Below, piece by piece: positions 26,768 to 36,027 of a stretch of 64,000 bases of DNA. A program made the position numbers and the translations under genes. The notes below the pieces were generated by a model that had not been told where the DNA came from, did not search any database, and saw only the letters and a program-made list of their open reading frames with translations. The DNA is from an uncultured Draconibacterium sp. (GTDB lineage: Bacteria > Bacteroidota > Bacteroidia > Bacteroidales > Prolixibacteraceae). The stretch covers positions 186,001 to 250,000 of the forward strand of contig NZ_OY771649.1 of assembly GCF_963674925.1 (NCBI RefSeq), written 5' to 3'. Position 1 is the stretch's first letter, and each line of letters starts with the position of its first letter.

Positions 26768-29700
26768 TTATTCTAACTCACAGACTTTTTCGAGTTTACC
26801 GGTGTGCAGATACCACAAAAAACCACTAACCTTCGAAAAACCCGTGTTTTGCAAAACTTTGGCATATTCTTTCACCTGATACAGGTACTTGTCCTGTCGC
26901 TCGCCGGTTTTATAGTCAACAACAATTGCTTCGTCGCCCGAGAACATTATCCGGTCGGGGCGCAGCAATTTGTCCGAAGTTAGCAGGTCACGTTCATTTA
27001 GCACTTCGTAGCTGCCATCAAACCACTTTTTAACCTGCGGTAGCTGAAGGTTGTTTTGTATGTTGGTTTGAATTTCATCAAACTCTTCTTTTGACACTTT
27101 GCCATCGTGTAGCGCCTGTAAACAAGCAGTATTGGCATCGTCGGCTAAAACAATTTCTGATAAAATATCGTGAATGATTTTTCCCGTATTTTTTACTGAA
27201 TGATGCTGTTCGTTCTTAATTAAAAAATCTTCGCCATTCAATCGCAAACTTATCTTATCCGAAATGTCGTTAAAGTTGTATTGTTTAATCAGAATGGCTT
27301 TCTGGTCGTCGTCATCCTGTTGTTGCAAGTCAATTTTACCAAATTCAAAACGGTCTTGTTCTTCGTTAAAACAATCGGCAAACTCCTGCTGCTTGCTTTG
27401 GTTCGCCAGCGCTTTATGTAATAGATAATGAATTGGTTTGCCCGAGCCCGAATTATTTTTGCTCTCTTTTGGCATGGGGCAATTGGCGATCAGTACCGAA
27501 GCGGCACGCGTAAAAGCTACATAAACCAGGTTCAGCGTGTCGATGTAATAATTCATTTTTTCCTCGAAATACATGGGCGCAAATTCCGATGTTTCCATGT
27601 GTTTGCCGGCCTGAATAGGTAGTAACGGAAATTTGTTAAACGGTTCGGATTGTGGCTTGCACCAAAGCAAAGGTGCCGTTGTGCCGCTCCAGCTGGTTTT
27701 CCAGTCGAGGTAGGGGAGCAGAACAGCTTTAAACTCCAGTCCTTTTGATTTGTGCACGGTCATTAATCGAATCGAACTTATTTCTTCGTTTACATTTACC
27801 GATGTGTTGCTGCCCTTTTCATTCCACCAGTACAACAGGTTCGACAGATCGTTCGATAGCGATATTTTTAGTTCCCCCGCTTTGTCAATCAGTGTTTGCA
27901 GAAATGGCAATTCCGATTCAAAATTGAACAAGCCAAAAAGCGAACAAATATGTGTAATGGTTTCATCCAGCGAGGTGAGCAAAACTTTTCGTTTTACCTG
28001 CTCGAGTTTGCCGGCTAATTCCGTACTGAATTCTTCGTCAAAACCGGGTTGAAGGTGCCAGTCGGAGTAATCGTTAAAATCAAGCAGACTTTGTCCGTTG
28101 TTTGAATGAACAGGAATGCCCATCGTTTTTAAACCGGGTTTTAGCCAGCTTTGCCACAGGTGTAGCATGGTGGCTTGGGTGATCTTATTTTCCGGATCGA
28201 TCAACAGCTCGATGGTATTTATTACAAACAGAACCGCTTTTGAGGCATGCAAAAACAACGATTCGTTTGACAGAACTGAAAGGTTATACTTTTTATTCTC
28301 ATCGAGTTTTGCAGCCGCTAGAAAGGCTTCGATAATCGGGCCTCCCTCTTTGTTTTTACGAATTAAGATGGCAATGTCCCGGGCTTTAATTCCCTGATCC
28401 TGCAGGTATTTTACCTGCTCAACCAACTGTTCGGTGGCTGTTTCTTCAAAATCATCTTCAGGCAGGAAATTGATTTGAGAGAAACCTGTTGCTTCGTCTT
28501 TAATCTTGCCGGCTTCCTGTTGGTACGACGAATAAATATGATCGAACTTTTGAATGTAAGCCTCGCGGTTTTCAAGCGAACCGATCAGGTAATCTTGAAA
28601 AGCTGTTTTTAGCTCGCCAAAAATGGCATTGTTAAAAGCGATGATATTTTTATCACTTCGCCAGTTTTTCTCCAAGGTAAAATCCTGTTTTTGCTGCGGT
28701 GAAAACTGAGCATCAAGCTGCTCGGCCAAAATGCTCCAGTCGCTGTTACGCCAGCGGTAAATCGATTGTTTTACATCGCCCACAATCAGGTTGGCATTTC
28801 CTTCGGCCAGCGAGTTTTCAAGTAGCGGTCTAAAGTTTTTCCACTGCAGACCCGAGGTGTCCTGAAACTCATCGAGCATAAAATATTTGTAGTAATTGCC
28901 AATTTTTTCGTACACAAAAGGCGAATCGCTTTGCCCAATAATTTTGCTCAGCAAAAGGTTGGAATCTGAAAGTTGCAAGGCGCCTTTTTCCTGTTGAATT
29001 TGTTTTATTTCTTCCTTTAAATCGCTAAGGATTCCCAACATTCTCAATTGCCGGAGCGCAGCCTGGGCGGTGTTGTACCTTATGGTATTCGATGTGTAAA
29101 ACTCAACAAGCGAAATTAATCCCGGTTGAAGTTTTGTGTCAACCAAATTATGGATTTCTGCCGCTTGTTTGTGTTTTGCGGAATACCATTTTTCAGCATC
29201 TTCGCAAGCTATTATGACACGAGAGCCGGGTTCTTTTATTTCGCCGTTGGCAAGCGATTGGATGTATCCGGCAACTCCCGATTTTTTATACGAGAAATCA
29301 TCAACCGAAAAACCATTGCTAAAAATGTCGTTAAATAAAACCTGTGCTTTGTCTTTTATTCCTTTTTCAAATTGCCGTATAATTTGGCGTAGTTCTTTCC
29401 CAAATTCATTCAGGTTTTCGCGGTTATAAACCGATTCTCCTTCATCAGGGAAAAACACCTGGAACGATTCTTTAAAAAGCTCTTTTCCAAGGTTCTGTAT
29501 GTCGTCGTCGATACGTTGACTGCGATTAGCTTCAATCTTTTCTTTACTATAGTCTCGCAGCCATTTTAACAGGTCTTTATCATCATTTATTCGGGCCAGT
29601 AAACGGTCGGAAGCTTCCTGTAAAAGCAGGTCGTTGTCGAGTTCCACCGTAAAATTAGGCGAAATACCCAACTCGCGGTTAAAGGATTTGATCACTTTTT

Positions 29701-30028
29701 GCGTAAACGAATCGATGGTGTTTATGGAGAAACGATTGTAGTCGTGCAGAATATTTTTGAGCACTTCTTTGGCCCGTTGCCGTATAAATTGTTCGGTGTA
29801 ATTATTGTCTTTCTGTAGTGGTTCGATGTATGGCGAGTCCTTCTCGATGGCCAGTAAATGCAGTTGCTCGAGAATTCTGCTTTTCATTTCGTTGGTGGCC
29901 TTGTTGGTAAAAGTTACTGCCAGAATATGTTTGTAATTGTAAGGATTGCTCAGGATAATTTTCAGGTATTCAACAACCAGTTGAAAGGTTTTTCCCGATC
30001 CGGCAGAAGCTTTGTAAACTGTAAGCAT
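26768..30028 (-). CDS. addA: UvrD/RecB-like helicase-nuclease (AddA type)
   Basis: This 1086-residue SF1A helicase has Walker A ASAGSGKT (~7-14), DEFQDTS (Walker B, ~385), VGDVKQSIYRWRNSD and TVHKSKGLEF (motif V, ~755). A C-terminal PD-(D/E)XK nuclease has DRIMFSGDEAIVVDYKTGE (~1025-1040). It would process double-strand breaks for RecA loading. The AddB partner is not adjacent within the window. The first residues start directly at the helicase fold, which supports this ATG. Confidence 0.93.
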   Translation of the reverse strand: MLTVYKASAGSGKTFQLVVEYLKIILSNPYNYKHILAVTFTNKATNEMKSRILEQLHLLAIEKDSPYIEPLQKDNNYTEQFIRQRAKEVLKNILHDYNRFSINTIDSFTQKVIKSFNRELGISPNFTVELDNDLLLQEASDRLLARINDDKDLLKWLRDYSKEKIEANRSQRIDDDIQNLGKELFKESFQVFFPDEGESVYNRENLNEFGKELRQIIRQFEKGIKDKAQVLFNDIFSNGFSVDDFSYKKSGVAGYIQSLANGEIKEPGSRVIIACEDAEKWYSAKHKQAAEIHNLVDTKLQPGLISLVEFYTSNTIRYNTAQAALRQLRMLGILSDLKEEIKQIQQEKGALQLSDSNLLLSKIIGQSDSPFVYEKIGNYYKYFMLDEFQDTSGLQWKNFRPLLENSLAEGNANLIVGDVKQSIYRWRNSDWSILAEQLDAQFSPQQKQDFTLEKNWRSDKNIIAFNNAIFGELKTAFQDYLIGSLENREAYIQKFDHIYSSYQQEAGKIKDEATGFSQINFLPEDDFEETATEQLVEQVKYLQDQGIKARDIAILIRKNKEGGPIIEAFLAAAKLDENKKYNLSVLSNESLFLHASKAVLFVINTIELLIDPENKITQATMLHLWQSWLKPGLKTMGIPVHSNNGQSLLDFNDYSDWHLQPGFDEEFSTELAGKLEQVKRKVLLTSLDETITHICSLFGLFNFESELPFLQTLIDKAGELKISLSNDLSNLLYWWNEKGSNTSVNVNEEISSIRLMTVHKSKGLEFKAVLLPYLDWKTSWSGTTAPLLWCKPQSEPFNKFPLLPIQAGKHMETSEFAPMYFEEKMNYYIDTLNLVYVAFTRAASVLIANCPMPKESKNNSGSGKPIHYLLHKALANQSKQQEFADCFNEEQDRFEFGKIDLQQQDDDDQKAILIKQYNFNDISDKISLRLNGEDFLIKNEQHHSVKNTGKIIHDILSEIVLADDANTACLQALHDGKVSKEEFDEIQTNIQNNLQLPQVKKWFDGSYEVLNERDLLTSDKLLRPDRIMFSGDEAIVVDYKTGERQDKYLYQVKEYAKVLQNTGFSKVSGFLWYLHTGKLEKVCELE

Positions 30029-30090
30029 GAATGAGATCTGAGTTTAAAGTTCAGTTTTTAAAGATAAGATTTTGCGTGGAGGAAGCAAGA

Positions 30091-30627
30091 CTAAAATCCC
30101 GGTGGCCCCATTCGGTTTTGCTGAATGCTGATACTGGTTTCGATTTTGAACTTCTTTGAAACCTTGTATTGCATAAACATGGTTGAACCGTAGGCATCAA
30201 AATAGCCCATATTCTGATTGGGAAGTGGCGCAGTATTAATTAAGTTCGCCCCGTAACTGTAACCGCCAATTACAAATTTATCGCCCAATTCGAATGCTGC
30301 AGAACTTAACATTTCTGCATTGTAGTAAGGGGCGGAAACAATATCGGAACCATGAAATGATAAACCGGTGTAATTGAGTTGCGGGAATGCTGCCAGTGCC
30401 AGCGTATAGCGACTTTGGTAAAACTGGTTCATATTGAATGCCGGAAGCTGTAAATCATCCATCAGGTAACTGCCATCCATGCCGCCGTTAATCAGGTTGT
30501 AATATTCAATCTGACGCTGCAGCAGGACTTCGCTCGAATCAACTTCACCAAAATCCATTTGGAGTCCCTGTTGTGCAAATGAATGAACACAAAAACACAT
30601 GAAGAATATGATGAAAAATGATCGCAT
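30091..30627 (-). CDS. Hypothetical exported protein
   Basis: This 178-residue protein starts with a signal peptide (MRSFFIIFFMCFCVHSFAQ). The rest is rich in aromatic residues and ends PPGF, with strands such as KFVIGGYSYGANLI and FKIETSISIQQNRMG, like a small outer-membrane or periplasmic protein. No family recognised. A full-consensus Bacteroidota promoter precedes it. Confidence 0.8.
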   Translation of the reverse strand: MRSFFIIFFMCFCVHSFAQQGLQMDFGEVDSSEVLLQRQIEYYNLINGGMDGSYLMDDLQLPAFNMNQFYQSRYTLALAAFPQLNYTGLSFHGSDIVSAPYYNAEMLSSAAFELGDKFVIGGYSYGANLINTAPLPNQNMGYFDAYGSTMFMQYKVSKKFKIETSISIQQNRMGPPGF

Positions 30628-30648
30628 GTCTTAATTTTTATTGCAATA

Positions 30649-30679
30649 CAAAATTACCACATTTTACAGGGGCATCAAA
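30649..30679 (-). promoter_or_regulatory. Bacteroidota-type promoter for the 30627 gene
   Basis: On the minus strand TTTG (complement of 30676-30679), 19 bp spacer, TAATTTTG (complement of 30649-30656) match the -33/-7 consensus TTTG / TAnnTTTG. The gene's ATG is about 21 bp further on. Confidence 0.65.
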
Positions 30680-30698
30680 ATAGTGAAGTTAAAAAGCG

Positions 30699-31580
30699 TT
30701 AACCGTATATCAGCTTGTGGCGTTCTTTTATTTCTTTGTAAAGGCCATCGGTAATCTTATACAACGGCAAACGAAGGATATTTTCGATGGTTCCCTGAAT
30801 ATTCATCAGCGCTTTAATTCCTCCCGGATTACCTTCACGGAACATCAGTTGGAACATCTCAATTAGTTCGAAATGTATTTTTCGAGCTCCGTCAAAGTCA
30901 TTGTCAAGCGCCAGGTGCATCATTTTGCTGATTTTCTCGGGATAAGCGTTTGCAGCAACTGAAATTACGCCTTGTCCGCCAATGGCAGCAATGCTAATCG
31001 CCAGCAAATCGTCGCCCGAAATAACAGTAAAATCATCGGGTGTATATTTTCCGATTTTTGTAATTTGCGAGTGCTCGCCTGATGCTTCTTTAATGGCCAC
31101 AATTTTATCCGATGCTTCTGCCAAACGTCCAACAGTGGTTGCTTCCAGATTTACACCTGTACGCGACGGTACATTGTAAAGAATAACCGGAACCGGACTG
31201 GCTTTGGCAATTTCAAGATAATGGCGGTACATTCCTTCCTGCGAAGGTTTGTTGTAGTAAGGAGTAACAACTAAAATTCCGTCGATACCTTCAAAATTAA
31301 AATTATCGATCTGGTTACACATGGTACGGGTGTCGTTTCCGCCCATTCCAACAACAACCGGCAAACCATTGGCTTTTTCCTTCACCAGTTCAACCACCTG
31401 TGCTTTTTCATCGTTGCTCAGTGTGGCGGTTTCGGCAGTGGTACCAAGAGCTACCAAATAGTCCATGCCACCTTTTACCTGGTTATCGATTATGGTTTCA
31501 AGTGCTTTGTAATCAACCTGATCGTTTGTTGTGAACGGAGTAATTAGCGCTACCCCCGCGCCTTTGAAATATCGACTCAT
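30699..31580 (-). CDS. dapA: 4-hydroxy-tetrahydrodipicolinate synthase
   Basis: This 293-residue TIM barrel condenses pyruvate with aspartate semialdehyde in lysine/diaminopimelate synthesis. Seen are GTTAETATLS (substrate Thr pair), VILYNVPSRTG (catalytic Tyr) and VAIKEASG (Schiff-base Lys). Its start overlaps the end of the DUF6913-like gene by 4 bases, so the two are co-translated. Confidence 0.97.
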   Translation of the reverse strand: MSRYFKGAGVALITPFTTNDQVDYKALETIIDNQVKGGMDYLVALGTTAETATLSNDEKAQVVELVKEKANGLPVVVGMGGNDTRTMCNQIDNFNFEGIDGILVVTPYYNKPSQEGMYRHYLEIAKASPVPVILYNVPSRTGVNLEATTVGRLAEASDKIVAIKEASGEHSQITKIGKYTPDDFTVISGDDLLAISIAAIGGQGVISVAANAYPEKISKMMHLALDNDFDGARKIHFELIEMFQLMFREGNPGGIKALMNIQGTIENILRLPLYKITDGLYKEIKERHKLIYG

Positions 31581-32095
31581 GAATCTGTACTGTTGTTTAG
31601 CTGCGCAAGATAGAAAATTTGTTGTTCGGCCAGAAACATTGCATCCTTATTTTGGTCAAGCTTAATATTCAAATCAAAGTACGAATTATCGGATTCGGAA
31701 CTGCCAATTTTAAATTTAGCACGCGATAACGCTGTTATATAATCGACGGCGTAATTTTTTTCGGCAGCCAGACACAGTAGCAGGTCGAGCTCCATTTCGA
31801 TGAAGTCGCCTACTTTTTCGGGTTTCGGAATTCCCCACCAGCTCAGGTCGTTTACGGTTAAAGAATTGGCTTCGGCGGCGGGATTTGAATCGCTGTCGAA
31901 AATACAGTAATCGCGAAAAATGGCCCCGTGGTGGTTAAAATAATCGCGGAGGTATTGCACCGCCGGTTTTTCCGATGGTTGCCAGAGCACACCTACTTTC
32001 GAATGTAAAGCAAGATTCGGAATTACTGGTGTGCGTTGCTGTGCAGCCACCAGTTTCCGGAGTTTTCGATTGGCATATTTATCTTTAAATCCCAT
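31577..32095 (-). CDS. DUF6913-like conserved Bacteroidota protein
   Basis: This 172-residue cytoplasmic protein has a basic N-terminus (MGFKDKYANRKLRKL) and a domain with NDLSWWGIPKPEKVGDFIEMELDLLLCLA. The family name is from memory of Bacteroidota proteins encoded next to dapA. It overlaps dapA by 4 bases. Function unknown. Confidence 0.8.
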   Translation of the reverse strand: MGFKDKYANRKLRKLVAAQQRTPVIPNLALHSKVGVLWQPSEKPAVQYLRDYFNHHGAIFRDYCIFDSDSNPAAEANSLTVNDLSWWGIPKPEKVGDFIEMELDLLLCLAAEKNYAVDYITALSRAKFKIGSSESDNSYFDLNIKLDQNKDAMFLAEQQIFYLAQLNNSTDS

Positions 32096-32106
32096 AGTGC
32101 AGTGTC

Positions 32107-32682
32107 TTATTTTTTATTCTTCTTTTTGGGATTACAGGTTTTGCAAAAATCGCCCAGCTTGTCGAGCTCTTCCAGCGACCATTTCATCCACTTATCAATT
32201 TCCGAATCGAGTGTGCCGTTAAAAGTATCACTTTCCACTTCCGAGAGTAGTTTGGCGTGCTCGGCATACGCTTGCTGGTGTAATTCCGACGGGCCTTTTG
32301 TTAGTATCGTTTTACGTTCCTCAAAAAACTTTTTGCGGATATTTCGCGCCTGAATTTCGTACAGGTTAAAAATCAGTTGCTGGTAACGTAATAAACGCGC
32401 TGTAGCTTCCTCAGTTCCGTCGTCGATATACGAAGCGTCTTTTTGAAAGTGGCAGGTTACATTTTCATTCATGTTGCGGTTCATTACCAGGTTCAGACCT
32501 CCTGTTTCGTATTCCACCGAAAAACTTCCCGAGGCCGTTTGCATTTGTCCGCTGTTGGGCGCCTCAGCCTGAAAATCGCTTTTTTGAAGTTGATACTCGG
32601 CCGACCACTCGATAATATTTTGAGCATTGGCAGCGACTGATAAAAGAAGTGTTATTGATAAAAGAAGAATTGTTTTTGTCAT
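32107..32682 (-). CDS. Exported DUF922-like protein lacking the HExxH residues
   Basis: The start is placed at the ATG at 32682, which gives a signal peptide (MTKTILLLSITLLLSVAANA) and 191 residues. The layout (EWSAEYQLQKSDFQ, then YQQLIFNLYEIQARNIR at ~100-116) resembles DUF922 putative metalloproteases, where that segment typically reads HEQxHF..AE..AR. Here the HExxH positions are Y100, Q101 and I104, so metal binding would be lost. The relation is my inference. A Cys pair near the C-terminus (FCKTC) precedes a Lys-rich tail. It lies 11 bp upstream of the DUF6913-like gene. Confidence 0.75.
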   Translation of the reverse strand: MTKTILLLSITLLLSVAANAQNIIEWSAEYQLQKSDFQAEAPNSGQMQTASGSFSVEYETGGLNLVMNRNMNENVTCHFQKDASYIDDGTEEATARLLRYQQLIFNLYEIQARNIRKKFFEERKTILTKGPSELHQQAYAEHAKLLSEVESDTFNGTLDSEIDKWMKWSLEELDKLGDFCKTCNPKKKNKK

Positions 32683-32740
32683 ATTAAAGGCGGCGTATTT
32701 TGCTTTAACTGTAATTTTTTGCGTCATTATTCCTGATTAA

Positions 32741-34747
32741 CTATTCTATCATTTTCAGAAAATCTTCCTCGCTGATCATTGGGATACCCAGCTTTTCAAC
32801 TTTTTGAAGTTTACTGGGGCCTACATTACTTCCGGCCAGCATATAGCTTGTTTTTTTCGAGATGGAGCCCACATTTTTTCCTCCGTTTTGCTCGATCAGT
32901 TTTTTTAGTTCATCGCGCGAATGTTGCTCGAAAGTACCCGAAATAACTATGCTCAACCCTTCCAGTTTGTTGGTTTGCCCTTCCAGCTGATCTTCGCTGA
33001 TTGCAAACTGAATGCCGTATTCCTTCAGGTTTTCGATAAATTGTAAATGCTCTTCGTTCGAAAACCATTCCACAACACTTTCCGCAATGCGGTCGCCAAT
33101 TTCATCAATTTCAACCAACTGATCCTTTGTTTGCTGCTGAATATTTTCAATGGTATGCAGCTTTTTTACCAGCGTTTTTGCAACTGTTTCTCCAACAAAA
33201 CGAATTCCGAGCGCAAAAAGTACCCGCTCGAACGGAACTTGTTTTGAAGCTTCCAAACCATCAAGAATTCGTTGGGCCGATTTATCCGCCATACGTTCAA
33301 GGTTTCGCAACTGTTCCTTTTGTAACTGGTAGAGTTGGGTAATATTTTTAGCCAGTCCTTCGTTGTACAGCAGCTCAATCGTTTCCTGTCCAATACCATC
33401 AATATCCATGGCTTTACGGCTCACAAAGTGTTCCATTTTGCCTTTTATTTGTGGCGGGCAGGCATCTTCGTTCGGACAATAATGGGCGGCTTCACCTTCT
33501 TTTCTGATCAGTTTTGTTCCGCACTCCGGGCACGACTCAATAAACTGCACAGGCTGAAACATCGGATGTCGTTTGGCCGGATCAACACCGGTAATTTTGG
33601 GAATGATCTCGCCTCCTTTTTCCACAAAAACCGTGTCGTCGATGTACAGATCCAGGTTGTTGATAATATCGGCATTGTGCAGCGACGCCCGTTTCACAAT
33701 GGTTCCGGCAATAAGAACCGGCTCGAGATTGGCCACCGGCGTAACGGCACCTGTTCGTCCTACCTGGTACGAAACCGATTTTAGAATAGTAGCAACACTT
33801 TCGGCTTTAAACTTGTAGGCAATTGCCCAGCGTGGCGACTTGGCGGTAAAACCAAGGTTGTTTTGCAGTTTGCGCGAGTTTACTTTTATCACAATTCCGT
33901 CGGTGGCCACCGGCAGGTTAAAACGTTCGGTATCCCACTTGTCGATAAAAGCGAACACTTCATCAATATTTTTACACAACTGCGTGTGCTCCGAAATTTT
34001 AAAGCCCCATTCACGTGCTTTTTGCAGGCTTTCGTAATGGCCGTCTTCCGGCAAATTTTCGCCTAGCACATAATACAGGTAGGCATCCAGTTTTCGGGAA
34101 GCTACAATCGAAGAGTTTTTCATTTTCAGTGTTCCGGCAGCTGTATTTCGTGGGTTAGCCAGTAAAGGTTCGCCGGCTTTTTCCAGTTCTGCATTCAAAT
34201 TATTGAAAACATCAAAAGGCATTAATATTTCGCCACGAATCTCAAAATTGTCCGGGAAATCGTTTCCGCGCAATTTTAAAGGTACCGATTGAATGGTGCG
34301 CACATTAGCCGTTACATCGTCACCTTTTACACCATCGCCACGCGTAACCGCTCGTACCAGTTCTCCATTTTCGTATGTCAGACTAATTGATGAGCCATCA
34401 AATTTTAACTCACAAACATATTCAAAATCATCAGTACCAATAATTTTCTGAATACGGCTGTCGAAATCTTTTAGCTCTTCCTGCGAGTAAGCATTCGATA
34501 ACGACAACATATTATACTTATGCGTAACCTGAATAAAATCGGAACTCAAATCGCTTCCCACACGCTGTGTTGGTGAGTTTGGGTCAGTAATATGGTATTG
34601 TTTCTCCAGGCGCTCCAGCTCTTTTAATTTCATATCGAAATCAAAATCGCTAATTGATGGTTGCGCTAAAACGTAGTATTTATAGTTGTGTTCGGCCAGT
34701 TCGGCCTGCAAATCTTTAATTCGTTGTAAATCCTGTTCGCTGCTCAT
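32741..34747 (-). CDS. ligA: NAD-dependent DNA ligase
   Basis: This is a 668-residue ligase counted from the ATG at 34747 (MSSEQDLQ). A further 22 codons upstream are open but lack family features. Domains in order: Ia (YKYYVLAQPSISD), adenylation domain with CELKFDGSS (the KxDG Lys ~114), OB fold, a four-Cys zinc finger (CPECG...CPNEDAC, ~400-430), HhH region, and a C-terminal BRCT (GLSIVISGTFEQ, ~590-665). It seals nicks in replication and repair and should be essential. Confidence 0.98.
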   Translation of the reverse strand: MSSEQDLQRIKDLQAELAEHNYKYYVLAQPSISDFDFDMKLKELERLEKQYHITDPNSPTQRVGSDLSSDFIQVTHKYNMLSLSNAYSQEELKDFDSRIQKIIGTDDFEYVCELKFDGSSISLTYENGELVRAVTRGDGVKGDDVTANVRTIQSVPLKLRGNDFPDNFEIRGEILMPFDVFNNLNAELEKAGEPLLANPRNTAAGTLKMKNSSIVASRKLDAYLYYVLGENLPEDGHYESLQKAREWGFKISEHTQLCKNIDEVFAFIDKWDTERFNLPVATDGIVIKVNSRKLQNNLGFTAKSPRWAIAYKFKAESVATILKSVSYQVGRTGAVTPVANLEPVLIAGTIVKRASLHNADIINNLDLYIDDTVFVEKGGEIIPKITGVDPAKRHPMFQPVQFIESCPECGTKLIRKEGEAAHYCPNEDACPPQIKGKMEHFVSRKAMDIDGIGQETIELLYNEGLAKNITQLYQLQKEQLRNLERMADKSAQRILDGLEASKQVPFERVLFALGIRFVGETVAKTLVKKLHTIENIQQQTKDQLVEIDEIGDRIAESVVEWFSNEEHLQFIENLKEYGIQFAISEDQLEGQTNKLEGLSIVISGTFEQHSRDELKKLIEQNGGKNVGSISKKTSYMLAGSNVGPSKLQKVEKLGIPMISEEDFLKMIE

Positions 34748-34839
34748 TCGTGCACTAATTGTAAATGTTTCAAGATGATTTTTCAAAGATAATTTGTTGG
34801 ACGAAACAACCATAAAATTTTACATGCCAAATTTCAATT

Positions 34840-34895
34840 AACCCCTAAATCCCCTAAAGGGGACTTGGTCATACTCCCCTTGAGGGGTTGAGGGC
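34840..34895. repeat. Intergenic hairpin repeat (ACCCCTAAATCCCCTAAAGGGG type)
   Basis: ACCCCTAAATCCCCTAAAGG with the following GGACTT forms an inverted repeat, and CTCCCCTTGAGGGGTTGAGG forms a second. A related element is at 14584-14643. Such elements are widespread in Bacteroidota intergenic DNA from memory. Confidence 0.75.
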
Positions 34896-34988
34896 ATATA
34901 ACTCAAATTTTTACTAAAGGACATTGAATAATTATTGATTAAACAATTTGCACTCGAAATTCTTTATGTAATAAAAGGAGATACAATT

Positions 34989-35573
34989 ATGGCATTTACA
35001 CTTGAAATTGGAAAAAAGGCAATCGGTTTTGATCTTCCGGCAACCGATGGGAACAGCTATTCATTGGAAAGTTTTAAGGACTCGAAATTTCTGGTGGTGT
35101 TTTTTACCTGCAATCACTGTCCTTATGTGATTAACAGCGATGAAGTTACCCGAAAAACAGCAGAGCGGTTCAAACCACTGGGTGTTGAGTTTGTTGGAAT
35201 TAACTCGAACAGTAAAAATACTTACGAAGAGGATGATTTCGACCACATGGTGGAACGAATGAAGGAACACCAGTTTCCGTGGAAATATTTATACGATGAA
35301 TCGCAGGAAATTGCGTTGGCTTACGGAGCTCTTCGTACACCGCATTTTTATGTTTTCAATGAAAACCGCGAACTGGTATACACCGGAAGGGGAGTTGACA
35401 GTCCGCGCGACGCCTCAAAAATTACGGTTAACGATCTGGCAAATGCCTTGGAAGAATTGACAAGTGGTAAAAGTATTTCTGTTCCGGTAACCAACCCGAT
35501 TGGCTGCAATGTAAAATGGGATGGCAAAGAAAAACACTGGATGCCGGCTGATGCCTGCGATTTGGTTTGGTAG
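34989..35573 (+). CDS. Thioredoxin-like (AhpC/TSA-Redoxin fold) protein with CxxC-like motif
   Basis: The ATG at 34989 is preceded by AAAGGAG at a spacing of eight bases, an unusually clear Shine-Dalgarno for this genome, so I use it and not the earlier ATA/ATT-type start. The 194-residue protein has FFTCNHCPYV (Cys-Asn-His-Cys) at ~37-46 and a cis-Pro region LRTPHFYVF. It belongs to the thioredoxin family with a C-terminal extension (NPIGCNVKW). Cytoplasmic, since no signal is present. Substrate unknown. Confidence 0.93.
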   Translation: MAFTLEIGKKAIGFDLPATDGNSYSLESFKDSKFLVVFFTCNHCPYVINSDEVTRKTAERFKPLGVEFVGINSNSKNTYEEDDFDHMVERMKEHQFPWKYLYDESQEIALAYGALRTPHFYVFNENRELVYTGRGVDSPRDASKITVNDLANALEELTSGKSISVPVTNPIGCNVKWDGKEKHWMPADACDLVW

Positions 35574-35580
35574 TGTTTCA

Positions 35581-35612
35581 AGGCAAAAGTAAAAAGGCAA
35601 AAGTAAAAAGGA
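35581..35612. repeat. Purine-rich AAGGCAAAAGTAAA repeat
   Basis: AGGCAAAAGTAAAA occurs twice in tandem (14-bp period), followed by a third partial unit (AAGGAAGAAC). It sits immediately after the thioredoxin-like gene. A similar AAGGCAAAAGGGCAAAAGG string occurs inside topB (about 37811-37860). Confidence 0.75.
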
Positions 35613-35629
35613 AGAACTTTCGGCGCTCT

Positions 35630-35704
35630 GTCATCTCGAAGCAAAGCGAGAGATCTGTTGCGATGAAGGGTTTATTGACCACAAGTTATGGAGCGAGTGA
35701 TCTT
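35630..35704. repeat. Diverged copy of the palindromic GTCATnTCG repeat
   Basis: GTCATCTCGAAGCAAAGCGA with AGAGATCTGTTGCGATGA resembles the element at 17652-17727, but the second arm is not intact (ends GAGCGAGTGATCTT). Confidence 0.55.
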
Positions 35705-35705
35705 A

Positions 35706-35943
35706 GGTTTTGCAATTTATCAATTTAACCATTCAACAATTAATTTCTACCACAGAGTTACACAGAGATAGAGGAAAAGTCTCAGTCGCAGTTTTCAGTC
35801 TCAGTTTTCAGTCTCAGTTTGCAATTTTACAATTTAGCAGTTTTTCAATTCATCAATTAATTTCTACCGCAGAGTTACACAGAGATAGAGAAAAAGTCTC
35901 AGTCGCAGTTCTCAGTCTCAGCTTGCAATTTTACAATTGAATT
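35706..35943 (-). repeat. Composite dispersed intergenic repeat, copy 4 (tandem, inverted)
   Basis: Two units with a 117-bp period (TTAATTTCTAC begins at 35740 and at 35857). On the minus strand each reads CTCTGTGTAACTCTG..GGTAGAAATTAATTG plus CTGAGACTGAAAACTGCGAC plus AATTGTAAAATTGCAA, the modules seen at 7.3, 12.3 and 16.2 kb. Confidence 0.85.
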
Positions 35944-36011
35944 CAATCTTCTCATCCATCTTTCTTAAAAGCTTGTTAATAACTCCCTTTTTCATCCCAC
36001 ATCATTCCTTG

Positions 36012-36019
36012 TATATTTG
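36012..36019 (+). promoter_or_regulatory. Putative -7 element for topB, almost on the start codon
   Basis: TATATTTG matches TAnnTTTG and ends 8 bp before the topB ATG, so a transcript starting 4-7 bp later would be nearly leaderless. No clear -33 box. Confidence 0.4.
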
Positions 36020-36027
36020 CAGCACTT

